DNA of 50,763 nucleotides from Bacillota bacterium. Its GTDB lineage: Bacteria > Bacillota > Clostridia > Lachnospirales > Lachnospiraceae. The DNA is taken from the NCBI GenBank assembly GCA_023395555.1, contig JAEWYQ010000081.1, forward strand, positions 1 to 50,763, written 5' to 3'. The position numbers were made by a program, and so were the translations under genes. Shown piece after piece: positions 26,437-35,281 of the stretch; the first letter of the stretch is position 1, and each line of letters opens with the position of its first letter. The notes under the pieces were generated by a model. That model saw nothing but the letters and a program-made list of their open reading frames with translations. It searched no databases and had not been told where the DNA came from.

Positions 26437-27372
26437 CTAATTCTCCTTCATATGTTTTCTAATATCTTCAAACTGTATAAAACAGTCATTGAAGCAGGTT
26501 CGCTCTAGCTCGACGGATTCCATAAGTGCCAGTAAATTTTTTCTCATAAAAGGAAAAACTATTGGTGTGTATAGGTAATGAAGTAGTATCATATATGCAT
26601 CGACTTTTTTGTATTTGTGAGTTTCTACTTCACCATCATGACCTCGATCCAAAATAATTATTTTTGGACATCGATTTGCTTTGTGTGAGCTGACCGATCG
26701 CAAATCTACACGATTAGTTATTTCAACGACTTCCATAAAGTCTTTTTCAAATTGTGCAACAATAGAAATGTGTCGGTGATGATTAAATGGGATTTTTTTT
26801 AAGGCATCATCAGACAAATGCAAGTAGGGTGATGATGGAAGTAGGGTTGCCTCTTTTTTATCTGGTTTCAGAACGAGCAACTCATCTGCCATCAACATCC
26901 ATCCGTTGGCAACGAATAAACCCGCCATAGACGATTTACCCATATTCGAATCCGCTACAAAACAAATTGCCTGTTCGTTATTGCACACAGCACTACCATG
27001 CAAGACTGTCATTCCCAACCATGAAAAAAGGTATGCCATCCCAAATCTGCTTATCAATTTTTCTTGCACTTCTTTTGGATACTCATCATAACAATAATAA
27101 TAAAGATTATACTGATTGTTTTGGCGTACATATTGAAAACAAACAGAATTTTCAAAATCCATGATCAACGAATTCTTTTGGTCTATTACTTTACAGATTA
27201 ATCGCTCTGAATCAGAAATATCCACAGAATACTTCTGAGCGGAATCGGATAATTCCGGCTTTTTTAACATTTGTGTTATTTGAATATCCGCTTTTGTGTT
27301 TATATTATCACCAATTAAAAACGGTAATTCTATATCGCTATTAATACTAAATCCGAAATTTTTATAAAGCAT
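26437..27372 (-). CDS. HPr-kinase-like peptide kinase
   Basis: 311 residues. The C-terminal half is an HprK-type fold with VLHGSAVCNNEQAICFVADS leading into the P-loop DSNMGKSS (141-148; HprK consensus GxSGxGKS), then a conserved ADEL acidic motif. The regulatory N-terminal domain of true HPr kinase is absent. Proteins of this shape in lasso clusters (paeninodin PadeK, ThcoK) phosphorylate the C-terminal Ser of the precursor, and the candidate precursor at 33.3 kb ends in Ser-Ser. AAGGAG lies nine bases before the ATG, which overlaps the end of the TldD-like gene by 11 bases. Confidence 0.85.
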   Translation of the reverse strand: MLYKNFGFSINSDIELPFLIGDNINTKADIQITQMLKKPELSDSAQKYSVDISDSERLICKVIDQKNSLIMDFENSVCFQYVRQNNQYNLYYYCYDEYPKEVQEKLISRFGMAYLFSWLGMTVLHGSAVCNNEQAICFVADSNMGKSSMAGLFVANGWMLMADELLVLKPDKKEATLLPSSPYLHLSDDALKKIPFNHHRHISIVAQFEKDFMEVVEITNRVDLRSVSSHKANRCPKIIILDRGHDGEVETHKYKKVDAYMILLHYLYTPIVFPFMRKNLLALMESVELERTCFNDCFIQFEDIRKHMKEN

Positions 27373-28489
27373 ATACTTTATCTCCTTTAGACAATATACT
27401 TGACGGCGTTATAACGCCACAAGGCACTTGATAACCACTTTTTCCACAAGGATAGGTTGTATAATAATTAGTATCTGTTACACAGGTAATATTGTTGATT
27501 ATTTCTATTATCGGGCAGTGAATCGAAAATGGCTCAAGTTGGATAACTTCACCGGAGTGATAATACTGTGCATTTTCGATTTGAAATATAGCGATACCGT
27601 CTTTCGACATAAGCTTTCCGCTTTTGATGTCTTCAAATATAAGATAATCATTCATTTTACTTAACATCTTATCTATAGGGTATTTGATTTGGTATTTCAT
27701 ATGTGATATACGCATTCTTGCTAAAATAGGAGCGTTTTCTTGGAAAGTCATACGAGCATTGCCATATAAACCAGTATGAAAGATTTGAGACCACTTTTGA
27801 TCGACCATGATGTTTTTTATGACACCGTGCTCAATAATAGAAACATCACGATTTGGTGAAAATTCGTCATCTATGGCAAGACATATTTTAGGCAATGCTG
27901 GATGGCAGAAAAGATCAGTTAGCCCAATGTATGGATTAAGCTTCTTTAGATAATTCCTGCTATATAAATAAATATCAGCCTCAAAAAGATGTGAAAACTC
28001 ATGTGTTAGAATAGCCGCCGCCTTTTTGCTAAATATAATTTCCCCATTTAGATATTGTGGACTAAAGGATGATTTTTCTATCTGAATTGAATTTCTTATA
28101 TCGCATAATGTATTGAAAATGCAATTTGAAAATTCATCATAAATATCAACATAATAATTCTCGGTCAATCGGTTATTGCCTTGAATATATTGAATATCAA
28201 TTTGGATGTAGGAAATATTTTCCATTTTACCATCTGCTCCATGGTGCCTTTTAATAAAACAACTCAGTTTTACAAAAATGGTAGCAAGAATATTAGGATA
28301 TTTTTCAATAAACAAATTGTATGCATGACAAGCGCCTATTAATAAGGCATCTTTCATTTTCTCATCCTGTGGATCATAAGGGCAAGTAATAAGTTTTTGA
28401 TTTATCAGTTTATGACATACAATACTGTCCTTATTTAACCGACCATTACTTGTGCTTACATCAATTTTTGTCAAGCATATACTATCCAA
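27362..28489 (-). CDS. TldD/PmbA-like zinc metallopeptidase
   Basis: About 376 residues. AAAILTHEFSHLFEADIYLY gives the HExxH zinc site (His163, Glu164, His167) of the TldD type (HExxGHxxEGD). The downstream pattern fits too: IIEHGVIKNIMVDQKW, GLYGNARMTFQENAPILARM. TldD/TldE cleave unstructured peptides and remove the microcin B17 leader; here no second (TldE) subunit gene is visible. The frame opens with GTG at 28498, but that lies within the TTGAGGTG Shine-Dalgarno, so the TTG at 28489 is the likelier start. It overlaps the kinase gene downstream, supporting coupled expression. Leader removal is the most natural role. Confidence 0.82.
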   Translation of the reverse strand: MDSICLTKIDVSTSNGRLNKDSIVCHKLINQKLITCPYDPQDEKMKDALLIGACHAYNLFIEKYPNILATIFVKLSCFIKRHHGADGKMENISYIQIDIQYIQGNNRLTENYYVDIYDEFSNCIFNTLCDIRNSIQIEKSSFSPQYLNGEIIFSKKAAAILTHEFSHLFEADIYLYSRNYLKKLNPYIGLTDLFCHPALPKICLAIDDEFSPNRDVSIIEHGVIKNIMVDQKWSQIFHTGLYGNARMTFQENAPILARMRISHMKYQIKYPIDKMLSKMNDYLIFEDIKSGKLMSKDGIAIFQIENAQYYHSGEVIQLEPFSIHCPIIEIINNITCVTDTNYYTTYPCGKSGYQVPCGVITPSSILSKGDKVYAL

Positions 28490-28520
28490 AGCAATCACCT
28501 CAACATCATGGCATCTCTTG

Positions 28521-29819
28521 TTAATTATGTTTTTGGTTCTGTCTCATTTTTTGTGCAATTGCAAATAAATAAAGCTCCATCAATCGATTTCTTGAAATAT
28601 TTGGAATGCTCATTACAGGCGTTCGACCATCCCAATGATCATAATTATAATCAACTATTTTCGCTCCATATTCCTCAACTTGACGACATAATCGAGTGTA
28701 TGGAAATGGCGTGGCAAATGAGAACTCACAAGTATACAAAGGCAAGTCTACGGCGTAGTTAATTGTTTCCATTGTTGATTCCTCGTTTTCCCAAGGCATC
28801 CCAAGTATGAAAGAACCATGCACTTTCATACCGATTTCATTTACCATTTCTAATTTTTGTCTTACTAATTCTTTATTGGGTTTATTTCCAATCAATTTTA
28901 ATGTTTCATCATAACCGGATTCAAGTCCAACAAAATATGAGACACAGCCCGCTTGATACATTTTTACAACCAACTCTTTATCAATATCATCAATCCTTGC
29001 ATCACAAGACCATTTTAATGACATGTTATTTTTCATCAATAAATTACAAAAGTCTATTACCATTTGCTTATTGCCTGTAAATAAGTTATCTACAATAACG
29101 ATGTTTTTTCGCAGTCCAAAATCATTATAGAGTATCTCAAACTCATTGAGTAACTGTTGAACATTTCCAGCCATCCAACAACCCTCAACATGATGAACGG
29201 AACAGAAATTACACGCATAAACACATCCTCTACTAAACTGAACCGAGCCAGAAAATGTACTGCCAAGTTCAATGTATTTTTCTAAGAATATCCCCTTGCG
29301 ATCTGGGATAATATCATTCGGCCATTTTGTTTTATGCACATGGAAATCTGCATTTTCTCTGTCTACTCTATATATAATGTTTGGCTTGCAAACATAGTTT
29401 TTTTCCTTATGATCAACACATAGTTGGATAATGCTATCTTCGCCGTTTCCCATGATTAGAACATCAAAAGGCGCTTTTGAATAGATTATTTCTTTTGCAA
29501 ACAGAGAGGCATGATAACCGCCAAGACATATTAATAGATCTGGACGTAAAGATTTTACTTTTTTTGATAATTCCACTGTGTAATTGTAATTTGGTGTCAT
29601 ACACGAAAATGCTACAATGCCATTTTGCTTCATAGACAAAACAATATTGTCTATATCGTTATTGTCTATATCATTTTGAGATAGATTGCAGTCGAACACT
29701 TCAAAACTGATCCCATTTTTCCGCAAAGAAGCGCACAGATAAGCAATTCCCAAAGGAGGTGAGATCGTCTTATAGCTTTCATGATTTAACTTGCTGTTTA
29801 TTAAAAGTATATCGCTCAT
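28521..29819 (-). CDS. Radical SAM protein with cobalamin-binding-like N-terminus (3)
   Basis: 432 residues. The N-terminus has SPPLGIAYLCASLRKNGISF, ICLGGYHASLFAKEII and VLIMGNGEDSI, matching B12-binding radical SAM proteins. The cluster motif is FSRGCVYACNFCSV (Cys199, Cys203, Cys206), then YFVGLESGYDETL and HGSFILGMPWENEEST. AGAGGTAG precedes the ATG. It is four bases downstream of the glycosylase-like gene and upstream of the TldD-like gene. The substrate is unknown; P-, C- or N-methylation or ring formation are the usual outcomes in the family. Confidence 0.9.
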   Translation of the reverse strand: MSDILLINSKLNHESYKTISPPLGIAYLCASLRKNGISFEVFDCNLSQNDIDNNDIDNIVLSMKQNGIVAFSCMTPNYNYTVELSKKVKSLRPDLLICLGGYHASLFAKEIIYSKAPFDVLIMGNGEDSIIQLCVDHKEKNYVCKPNIIYRVDRENADFHVHKTKWPNDIIPDRKGIFLEKYIELGSTFSGSVQFSRGCVYACNFCSVHHVEGCWMAGNVQQLLNEFEILYNDFGLRKNIVIVDNLFTGNKQMVIDFCNLLMKNNMSLKWSCDARIDDIDKELVVKMYQAGCVSYFVGLESGYDETLKLIGNKPNKELVRQKLEMVNEIGMKVHGSFILGMPWENEESTMETINYAVDLPLYTCEFSFATPFPYTRLCRQVEEYGAKIVDYNYDHWDGRTPVMSIPNISRNRLMELYLFAIAQKMRQNQKHN

Positions 29820-29823
29820 GCCA

Positions 29824-31035
29824 CTACCTCTTTTCGATAATTTCTTTAGCCCTATGGAACGCGGCTAAATCTTGTATTGCGAGATTGATTCCCTTGTGAT
29901 TTTCAAAAGCTGAATCAAATATGTTTCTTTCTTTTATTATGAAACGTTTTGTTCGCCATTCCATTTTACAGTCTAAATAACCTACAAATCTATCCCCCAC
30001 AAGTATTGAGAGAGGCCATTTCATCCCCTTTTTCTTGAAATACTCAAATGTAAAAGAATAATCAAAAAATGTTTTAAGCCATGTTTGATCTCTAAAGAGC
30101 ATATCCATTGGAGAAATGAGGCGAATTTCTTCAACGTTTTGAGCAACGCGGCTGTTAGATTCATTAAGGAAATTTATCTTTGACGAGTGGATATAAAACA
30201 CTTTTTTTGCGGTTTTAAATTGAAATGGCAAGATTGTCTTTTTTTGCTCCAATCGAGAAAAAACAGGCGTAACTTCGGCAGTCGGAATTCCTGTTACATG
30301 TGATATATGCACAGGATATGTTACCCCAAAAGAAGTTATCAGTTTTTCTATGATATAGGCTCTGGCGTTGTCTTCGCTAATTCCATAGTTTGGCCATTCT
30401 TTTATGCCTATATTTTCTTTTAGGATATAAAGCGGTTCTTTGAATGTTCCTGGGTTTCTTCCGCATGTCACCAATTCCGTCTTGCGTATCAACCTATAAA
30501 AAGCGCGGAATACCGGCAGCTCAAAGCTAAGATTGCCTTCTCTTCTCCCTTTTATATACGCGTTCCATTCATCTAATAAATGCAAACTCTCCCAAATTTG
30601 TTTGGCGGTCAAACCGGGCAAATCTTGCAAACCCTTTTTCAATTCATTTTCTGCGGCCTGATCGCTTGGGCTGTTCGCCGCCATTAACCAGCTTTCATCT
30701 GAAGAGCCCCATCTTTTAATACCTTTTGTTGCGGCGCGATAAATTGCGAATTCATTATATGGAACAAAAAACATGTTTCGCTTAAAAGCGAACGTCTCTA
30801 TAATTTTAAACTCTTTATACGCCGCAACATCCAATTCCTCCACAACAAAGTCTTCCTTCCTATTCCAAAGCATCATGTATTGGTTTAAATGGATGGTTGG
30901 ATTAGGGTCATACTGCAAACCACATATGTCCGAGACAATATCCTCTATACTTGCAGAGCTTCGAGGATTCAAGTGTTGGCTTGAAATAATAATGTTACGA
31001 AGTTCATTTTTTTTTTCACAATCAATAACAATCAT
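29824..31035 (-). CDS. YcaQ/AlkX-like DNA glycosylase (HTH_42 family), probable self-resistance protein
   Basis: 403 residues, the usual length. Family features: ICGLQYDPNPTIHLNQYMML, in which Q41-Y42-D43 fits the catalytic Q-x-D motif of AlkX/YcaQ enzymes; a middle winged-helix region (TAKQIWESLHLLDEW; ITSFGVTYPVHISHVTGIPT); and the C-terminal ISPMDMLFRDQTWLKTFFDY and VGDRFVGYLDCKMEWR, typical of HTH_42 proteins. These enzymes excise bulky alkylated bases and unhook interstrand crosslinks; AlkZ protects the azinomycin producer. Its place inside the operon suggests the product alkylates DNA, which is inference. The ATG has GAAGGAGC upstream. Confidence 0.82.
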   Translation of the reverse strand: MIVIDCEKKNELRNIIISSQHLNPRSSASIEDIVSDICGLQYDPNPTIHLNQYMMLWNRKEDFVVEELDVAAYKEFKIIETFAFKRNMFFVPYNEFAIYRAATKGIKRWGSSDESWLMAANSPSDQAAENELKKGLQDLPGLTAKQIWESLHLLDEWNAYIKGRREGNLSFELPVFRAFYRLIRKTELVTCGRNPGTFKEPLYILKENIGIKEWPNYGISEDNARAYIIEKLITSFGVTYPVHISHVTGIPTAEVTPVFSRLEQKKTILPFQFKTAKKVFYIHSSKINFLNESNSRVAQNVEEIRLISPMDMLFRDQTWLKTFFDYSFTFEYFKKKGMKWPLSILVGDRFVGYLDCKMEWRTKRFIIKERNIFDSAFENHKGINLAIQDLAAFHRAKEIIEKR

Positions 31036-31068
31036 TAGAATAGCTCCTTCATTTTCAATACTTCTTTG

Positions 31069-32811
31069 TTATGTTTTTGTTGTTAGCTTACTATGTTCTA
31101 AAAACTCATTGATATCATTCATTAATTGTTCTTTACTACAATCCTTATAATCCTGATGTAGACATTTGACGATCTCATCTTTTCTTACACCATCCAAATA
31201 AAGTTGCGCAATTTTTAAACCTGTTTTATTTATCAACATAATGTTAGGAATGCTCGTTATATATACCAAATAATTGGAATCCACCTTTTGATAAATGATT
31301 GGAGACAAAACATCATCTGTTATATTTGTTTGTTTATTTATGGTTGTTTCTTGCAACGATAAATAACGCTTTGCTTCATGAAAAGGGACTACTTTTTTGA
31401 CAATCATCTCCATAAAAAAGGCACGGATGGCTTTTTCCAACTTTGTACTCATTGTGTTGTTTTTACCGCTAAAAAATAAAACAAGTTGATTAAATTGCAA
31501 ACCTTTTTCAACCAATTTAAGTATTTGAAAACCAAATTGATTAACAATCATAATACTATTGCCCCTGCGTCTTTCTTTTGCAATAAAGCTATGTCCATAT
31601 GATATAAGGCTAATCTCCGTGTTAAAAATATTTATTGTGACAACTAATTTCTTATCTGTATCTATTGGTTTATATTCCGTATTTTGGACGATTGTTGTAT
31701 CATGACCTAAATATACCGGATAGTTTTGGGATGCAAAACTGCCTACCATAGGGCATCTTATATCTGGAGCCTCTAAACTTTTTGTTAATCCGAAAGTGGC
31801 TCCGCGGCAACCTGAATGGCAGTCTTCTGCCATAAAGCAGGTCGAACAAGGTTTTATATTTTTGTAGCTAACACCACGCAGATCGTGCAATACAGGACTG
31901 TCATTCCAAATATCAATCAGCTTATTATTTAATATATTACCACATCGCAGCTCTTTAAAGGAAGTCATGAGATCACAAGGATACACCCATCCGTTTCCAT
32001 CAATTGCAATTGTAAAAACGCCCGCTGGGCATGTCTTGCAATCTTCCGTAACTTCAGGTTTTTTGCCCCATATAGTATAGGCTTTCTCAATATCATTTAA
32101 TAAAGGTATATAAAGCTGCCATATACCATGAGACATGCATCTGGTGTTGCAATTATATTGTTTAGCCTTTTGCTTATCGGTTGTGGTTCTGAAAAACTTA
32201 CTCCATTCGTCGTAGCTTATATTAACATCATTTCTTCCAACAGGAGCGCACTGTCCAATATTTATGCTTTTGCAACCAGCTTTACTTATTATTTCTTCCA
32301 AATCATCAAACTCAGCAATAGATTGTGGTGTCAGCATAAAATTGCAACAGGCTATTAGACCAACATTATTTAATAAATTAATAGCATTTATTGCATTTTT
32401 GAATGCCCCTGATGTTTTACGAAATGCATCGTGTTTTGACTCCAATCCATCTATACTTATATGAAAACTAATTTTTGACTTATCCAGTTCATACGAAAGA
32501 AGTTGCCGCACAAACAGATCATCAATAAAAAATGCATTTGTAGTTATAGCACAATATAATCCAACCTCATTGATTCTTTTTACTAAAGTCATAAACCCTT
32601 CATGCAAAGTCGGTTCACCGCCTGCTAATGTGAATGTCTGAACACCCATAGCAATTAATTGGTTTATAACATTCAACCATACAGATGTATCTAAATCGGC
32701 ATTTTTTTCGGTTGCATGTTTGGCATTTGCGCAACAGTGAGGACAACGCATGTTACATCTTGTTGTCAATAACAATTCCGCTTCTATAGGCGGTGCTAAA
32801 CCAATTCTCAT
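31069..32811 (-). CDS. Radical SAM/SPASM peptide maturase with PqqD-like C-terminal repeats
   Basis: 580 residues. The [4Fe-4S] site LTTRCNMRCPHCCA (Cys19, Cys23, Cys26) is followed by TLAGGEPTLHEGF and SIDGLESKHDAFR. A SPASM domain (CKTCPAG; YPCDL; CSTCFMAEDCHSGCRGA; CPM) binds extra clusters. The last 200 residues look like two PqqD-type domains (about 400-480 and 505-575, the second with INKTGLKIAQLYLDGVRKDE), so leader recognition may be built in. SPASM maturases make thioether, C-C or other crosslinks on Cys or unactivated carbons. It lies downstream of the candidate precursor, whose core has Cys and Trp. Confidence 0.92.
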   Translation of the reverse strand: MRIGLAPPIEAELLLTTRCNMRCPHCCANAKHATEKNADLDTSVWLNVINQLIAMGVQTFTLAGGEPTLHEGFMTLVKRINEVGLYCAITTNAFFIDDLFVRQLLSYELDKSKISFHISIDGLESKHDAFRKTSGAFKNAINAINLLNNVGLIACCNFMLTPQSIAEFDDLEEIISKAGCKSINIGQCAPVGRNDVNISYDEWSKFFRTTTDKQKAKQYNCNTRCMSHGIWQLYIPLLNDIEKAYTIWGKKPEVTEDCKTCPAGVFTIAIDGNGWVYPCDLMTSFKELRCGNILNNKLIDIWNDSPVLHDLRGVSYKNIKPCSTCFMAEDCHSGCRGATFGLTKSLEAPDIRCPMVGSFASQNYPVYLGHDTTIVQNTEYKPIDTDKKLVVTINIFNTEISLISYGHSFIAKERRRGNSIMIVNQFGFQILKLVEKGLQFNQLVLFFSGKNNTMSTKLEKAIRAFFMEMIVKKVVPFHEAKRYLSLQETTINKQTNITDDVLSPIIYQKVDSNYLVYITSIPNIMLINKTGLKIAQLYLDGVRKDEIVKCLHQDYKDCSKEQLMNDINEFLEHSKLTTKT

Positions 32812-33282
32812 AATTATTTTCCCTCTATATTTTTTTTAAGAGTTTTTCAATTTGATCATACGCCATCAAGTTTCTATTAATTTTGAAAAAAGGAGAGTAT
32901 CGTTTGATCGAAACTCCTAAATATTCATGTTTAAGAGCTTACTAAGAAACCATATTTTTAAATAAATCGGATTATCTGTTGTTAGGTAGCAATGAATCGT
33001 TTTCATGTGTCATTGCTCTCTGCTAGCATGAATGAAATATTATATAGTAGACGCATCCAAAACCCCTGTTTTTGGGGGGACACACACCTCTTGGAATTCT
33101 AAAAAATTTACGTTTACCATTGACTCGGGTCATCCAGCGTGCGTCCCTACAAGTTGTCAGTTGTGTCCAGTATACTCCGCAGTTTGCTTGCATTAAACTT
33201 TGAATGAGTTCCCTCAATTTTATCTTCACGCATTATAGAAATTACTTTGGTATGAGATCAGAAGGACATGATAATGCTTAGA
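32812..33282 (-). other. 470-bp gap between candidate precursor and maturase, with peptide remnants
   Basis: No complete gene. At 32825-32938 an open stretch without a start reads ALKHEYLGVSIKRYSPFFKI then MAYDQIEKLLKKI, a protein-like C-terminus I cannot assign. A 28-codon frame near 33150-33234 reads HSKFNASKLRSILDTTDNL without a Shine-Dalgarno and may be a transposase scrap. A frame at 33023-33229 has no ribosome binding site. The gap probably holds debris from deleted genes. Confidence 0.5.
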
Positions 33283-33408
33283 TTAACTTGAGTACCCGCT
33301 TTTGTCCCAACATGTCGTGAATGAAACTGTGGGGGAGTCGTACTCAATCACTAGAGGCTTTTCATAAGCTTCTTTTTCCACCTCGACTGTTCTTTTTTCC
33401 TTATTCAT
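33283..33408 (-). CDS. Candidate RiPP precursor peptide (41 residues)
   Basis: Starts at an ATG preceded by AGAAAGGAGGTG (33416-33427), a 12-base match to the 16S anti-Shine-Dalgarno and the best in the window. The peptide is a charged leader (MNKEKR..., many Glu/Lys), then AYEKPLVIEYD, which fits the YxxPxL recognition motif of lasso leaders, then TTCWDKSGYSS. It has one Cys (33), Trp34 and Tyr39, and ends in Ser-Ser. No Asp/Glu stands at core position 7-9, so a lasso ring is not expected. It sits 52 bases after the ABC exporter gene, upstream of the SPASM maturase. PqqD, kinase, metallopeptidase and exporter genes in the same operon support the call; the cleavage site is unknown. Confidence 0.75.
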   Translation of the reverse strand: MNKEKRTVEVEKEAYEKPLVIEYDSPTVSFTTCWDKSGYSS

Positions 33409-33415
33409 GGCTCGG

Positions 33416-33427
33416 CACCTCCTTTCT
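33416..33427 (-). promoter_or_regulatory. Very strong ribosome binding site of the candidate precursor gene
   Basis: AGAAAGGAGGTG matches the complement of the 16S rRNA 3' end over 12 bases and ends seven bases before the ATG. Other operon genes have 4-7-base matches. A much stronger site fits a substrate peptide needed in excess over its enzymes. Confidence 0.8.
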
Positions 33428-33460
33428 ATATATAGTAATAGGTAAAAGGAAAACACTCAG

Positions 33461-35281
33461 TTATGCTCTCCTGATCTCATCGTCTTTAAGGATTTTTAAA
33501 CTTTCAAGTTGCAAGCTGTAAAGTTCAAAATACTTTCCTTGTTGTTTCATTAACTCGGCATGGCTTCCTGATTCCACGATTTGACCATTGTCTAAAAAAT
33601 AAATTTTATCTACTTGCCTTGCGATAGCTAACTTGTGAGTAATGACAATAAGTGTTTTATTCATGTTACTCGATGTTAGTATTTCATTAATAACACTTTC
33701 TTGAAAAACATCCAATGCGCTACTTGGTTCATCCAAAACATAGATTTCAGCAGGATCACAACTAAACAACCGAGAAATCGAAACCCTTTGTGTTTCACCT
33801 CCCGATAATTGGATGCCTTTCTCATCAAATTCAGATGTCATCTTGCTTGTTGCCGATATCTCGTGTTTATTGATTAAATCCTCTAATCTGGCGTCATCAC
33901 ATGCTTTGTTGTAGCGTTCTGTTTGTTCCGCAGAATAGTCATCCATAAAAACATTTTCAGCAAATGTCAAAGCATAAAGATTGTTTTCCTGTGAAACCAA
34001 TCTGAATTTTTTTATGTATCGTTCTCTATCATAAAGGGAACTGTTTACCCCATTGTAATTGATATAGCCTTCCTGCGGCTCATACAACCCCATAATTAGC
34101 TTTATAAGTGTTGTTTTTCCTGCGCCATTATAGCCAACAATGGCGATCTTTTCGCCTGCTTGTATTTCTAAGCAGAGGCCATCGACAGCATTGACTTGAT
34201 TACTATAAGAGTAAGTGACCTGACTAATTTTCAAGTCTTCAAAAATTCCGGGAGTTGCTCCGTCATGCGAGGTATTGGAGGGCAAAGAAATAAAATCAAT
34301 ATACTTTTTTATAAAAGTGGAATGAAGTTTAAATTTTGATATGGTGGAAAATATTCCGGTTACATTACCATATAGTTTCCATATGGAGTTAATCACTGCG
34401 GTATAATCGCCAATTGAAATTAATTTGTAAACCAAAAGCTGAACAGTAAGGTAAAACAGGATCAATAAATCAAAGATCAAAGATGTGATTATAAAGATTA
34501 TTAGATCAATATTAATAATCCTTCTGCCAAACATTTTCATTTTCTTAGATAAATCCTGATAGCATTCCTCGAATTGATTCAGAGCTACATTTGAAATATT
34601 TGTAAAACGCATTTCTTTTGCAAATTTAGGGAGATAGAATAGGCGGTTGATGTATTCTTTTTCTCTATTTGGGCGTATGACAGCCATTTCTTTTTCATAA
34701 GCGATTTTATTTTTACGCAAATTAAGAAAATAAAACAAAACAGAAAACGCCACAATAACGATAATGATTGGCCAATCAATAGTGATTAAAATTCCTATAA
34801 TGAAAATCATAGAAACAATTTGGCTGACAAGTGCCGATAGATCACCGATTACACCAAAAAAGCGACCAGGTGCGTCACCCGAAATAAAAAAATATGTTTC
34901 TTCGGTTTCATTTGCTTCAAATGTTGACAATGGCAACTCAACATATTTTCTATAAATGGATAACTTTATTTTTTCGGATAAAATAGCTTCTGCCCTGGGC
35001 TTATAATATTGATTGACAATAACATTTAGCAGATATACTGACAGACACAAAATTGCTGCAAAAATCAACAGCTTTAATATCCGTTGTAGTTCGACTTCAT
35101 TTTGGATATAATCAAAAAGGATTTTCAATAAATACACCGATGTAAATACATAGGTTAAAGACCAAATTATGCTTTCTAAAAGGACCACAAATAAATATAA
35201 GGGGCGTTCTTTCATAAAAAACCGTACTATATAAGCGATCAGACTTCGTTTTTTTATATTACTCACCGTCCTTATAAGCAT
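33461..35281 (-). CDS. ABC exporter half-transporter (2), membrane domain plus ATPase
   Basis: 606 residues: six hydrophobic segments (for example YLFVVLLESIIWSLTYVFTS), then an ATPase with VGYNGAGKTTLI (Walker A), LSGGETQRVSISRL (signature) and IYVLDEPSSALD (Walker B), and H-loop VITHKLA. No N-terminal C39 peptidase domain is present, so leader removal must be done elsewhere. It overlaps the end of the other half-transporter by 23 bases, so both are probably made together as a heterodimer. The true start is uncertain: the ATG at 35281 lacks a good site, and the GTG 15 bases further (35266) follows AAGGACG too closely. It probably exports the mature peptide. Confidence 0.93.
   Translation of the reverse strand: MLIRTVSNIKKRSLIAYIVRFFMKERPLYLFVVLLESIIWSLTYVFTSVYLLKILFDYIQNEVELQRILKLLIFAAILCLSVYLLNVIVNQYYKPRAEAILSEKIKLSIYRKYVELPLSTFEANETEETYFFISGDAPGRFFGVIGDLSALVSQIVSMIFIIGILITIDWPIIIVIVAFSVLFYFLNLRKNKIAYEKEMAVIRPNREKEYINRLFYLPKFAKEMRFTNISNVALNQFEECYQDLSKKMKMFGRRIINIDLIIFIITSLIFDLLILFYLTVQLLVYKLISIGDYTAVINSIWKLYGNVTGIFSTISKFKLHSTFIKKYIDFISLPSNTSHDGATPGIFEDLKISQVTYSYSNQVNAVDGLCLEIQAGEKIAIVGYNGAGKTTLIKLIMGLYEPQEGYINYNGVNSSLYDRERYIKKFRLVSQENNLYALTFAENVFMDDYSAEQTERYNKACDDARLEDLINKHEISATSKMTSEFDEKGIQLSGGETQRVSISRLFSCDPAEIYVLDEPSSALDVFQESVINEILTSSNMNKTLIVITHKLAIARQVDKIYFLDNGQIVESGSHAELMKQQGKYFELYSLQLESLKILKDDEIRRA

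Noticed and set aside
33023..33229. 68-codon minus-strand frame with several Cys between precursor and maturase
   Set aside because: No Shine-Dalgarno, no leader-like charge pattern, and a second frame in the same DNA reads like a transposase scrap; not accepted as a precursor.
33283..33408. Idea that the candidate precursor is a true lasso peptide
   Set aside because: The leader motif fits, but no Asp or Glu stands at position 7-9 of a plausible core and the B2 and cyclase genes are missing in the window.
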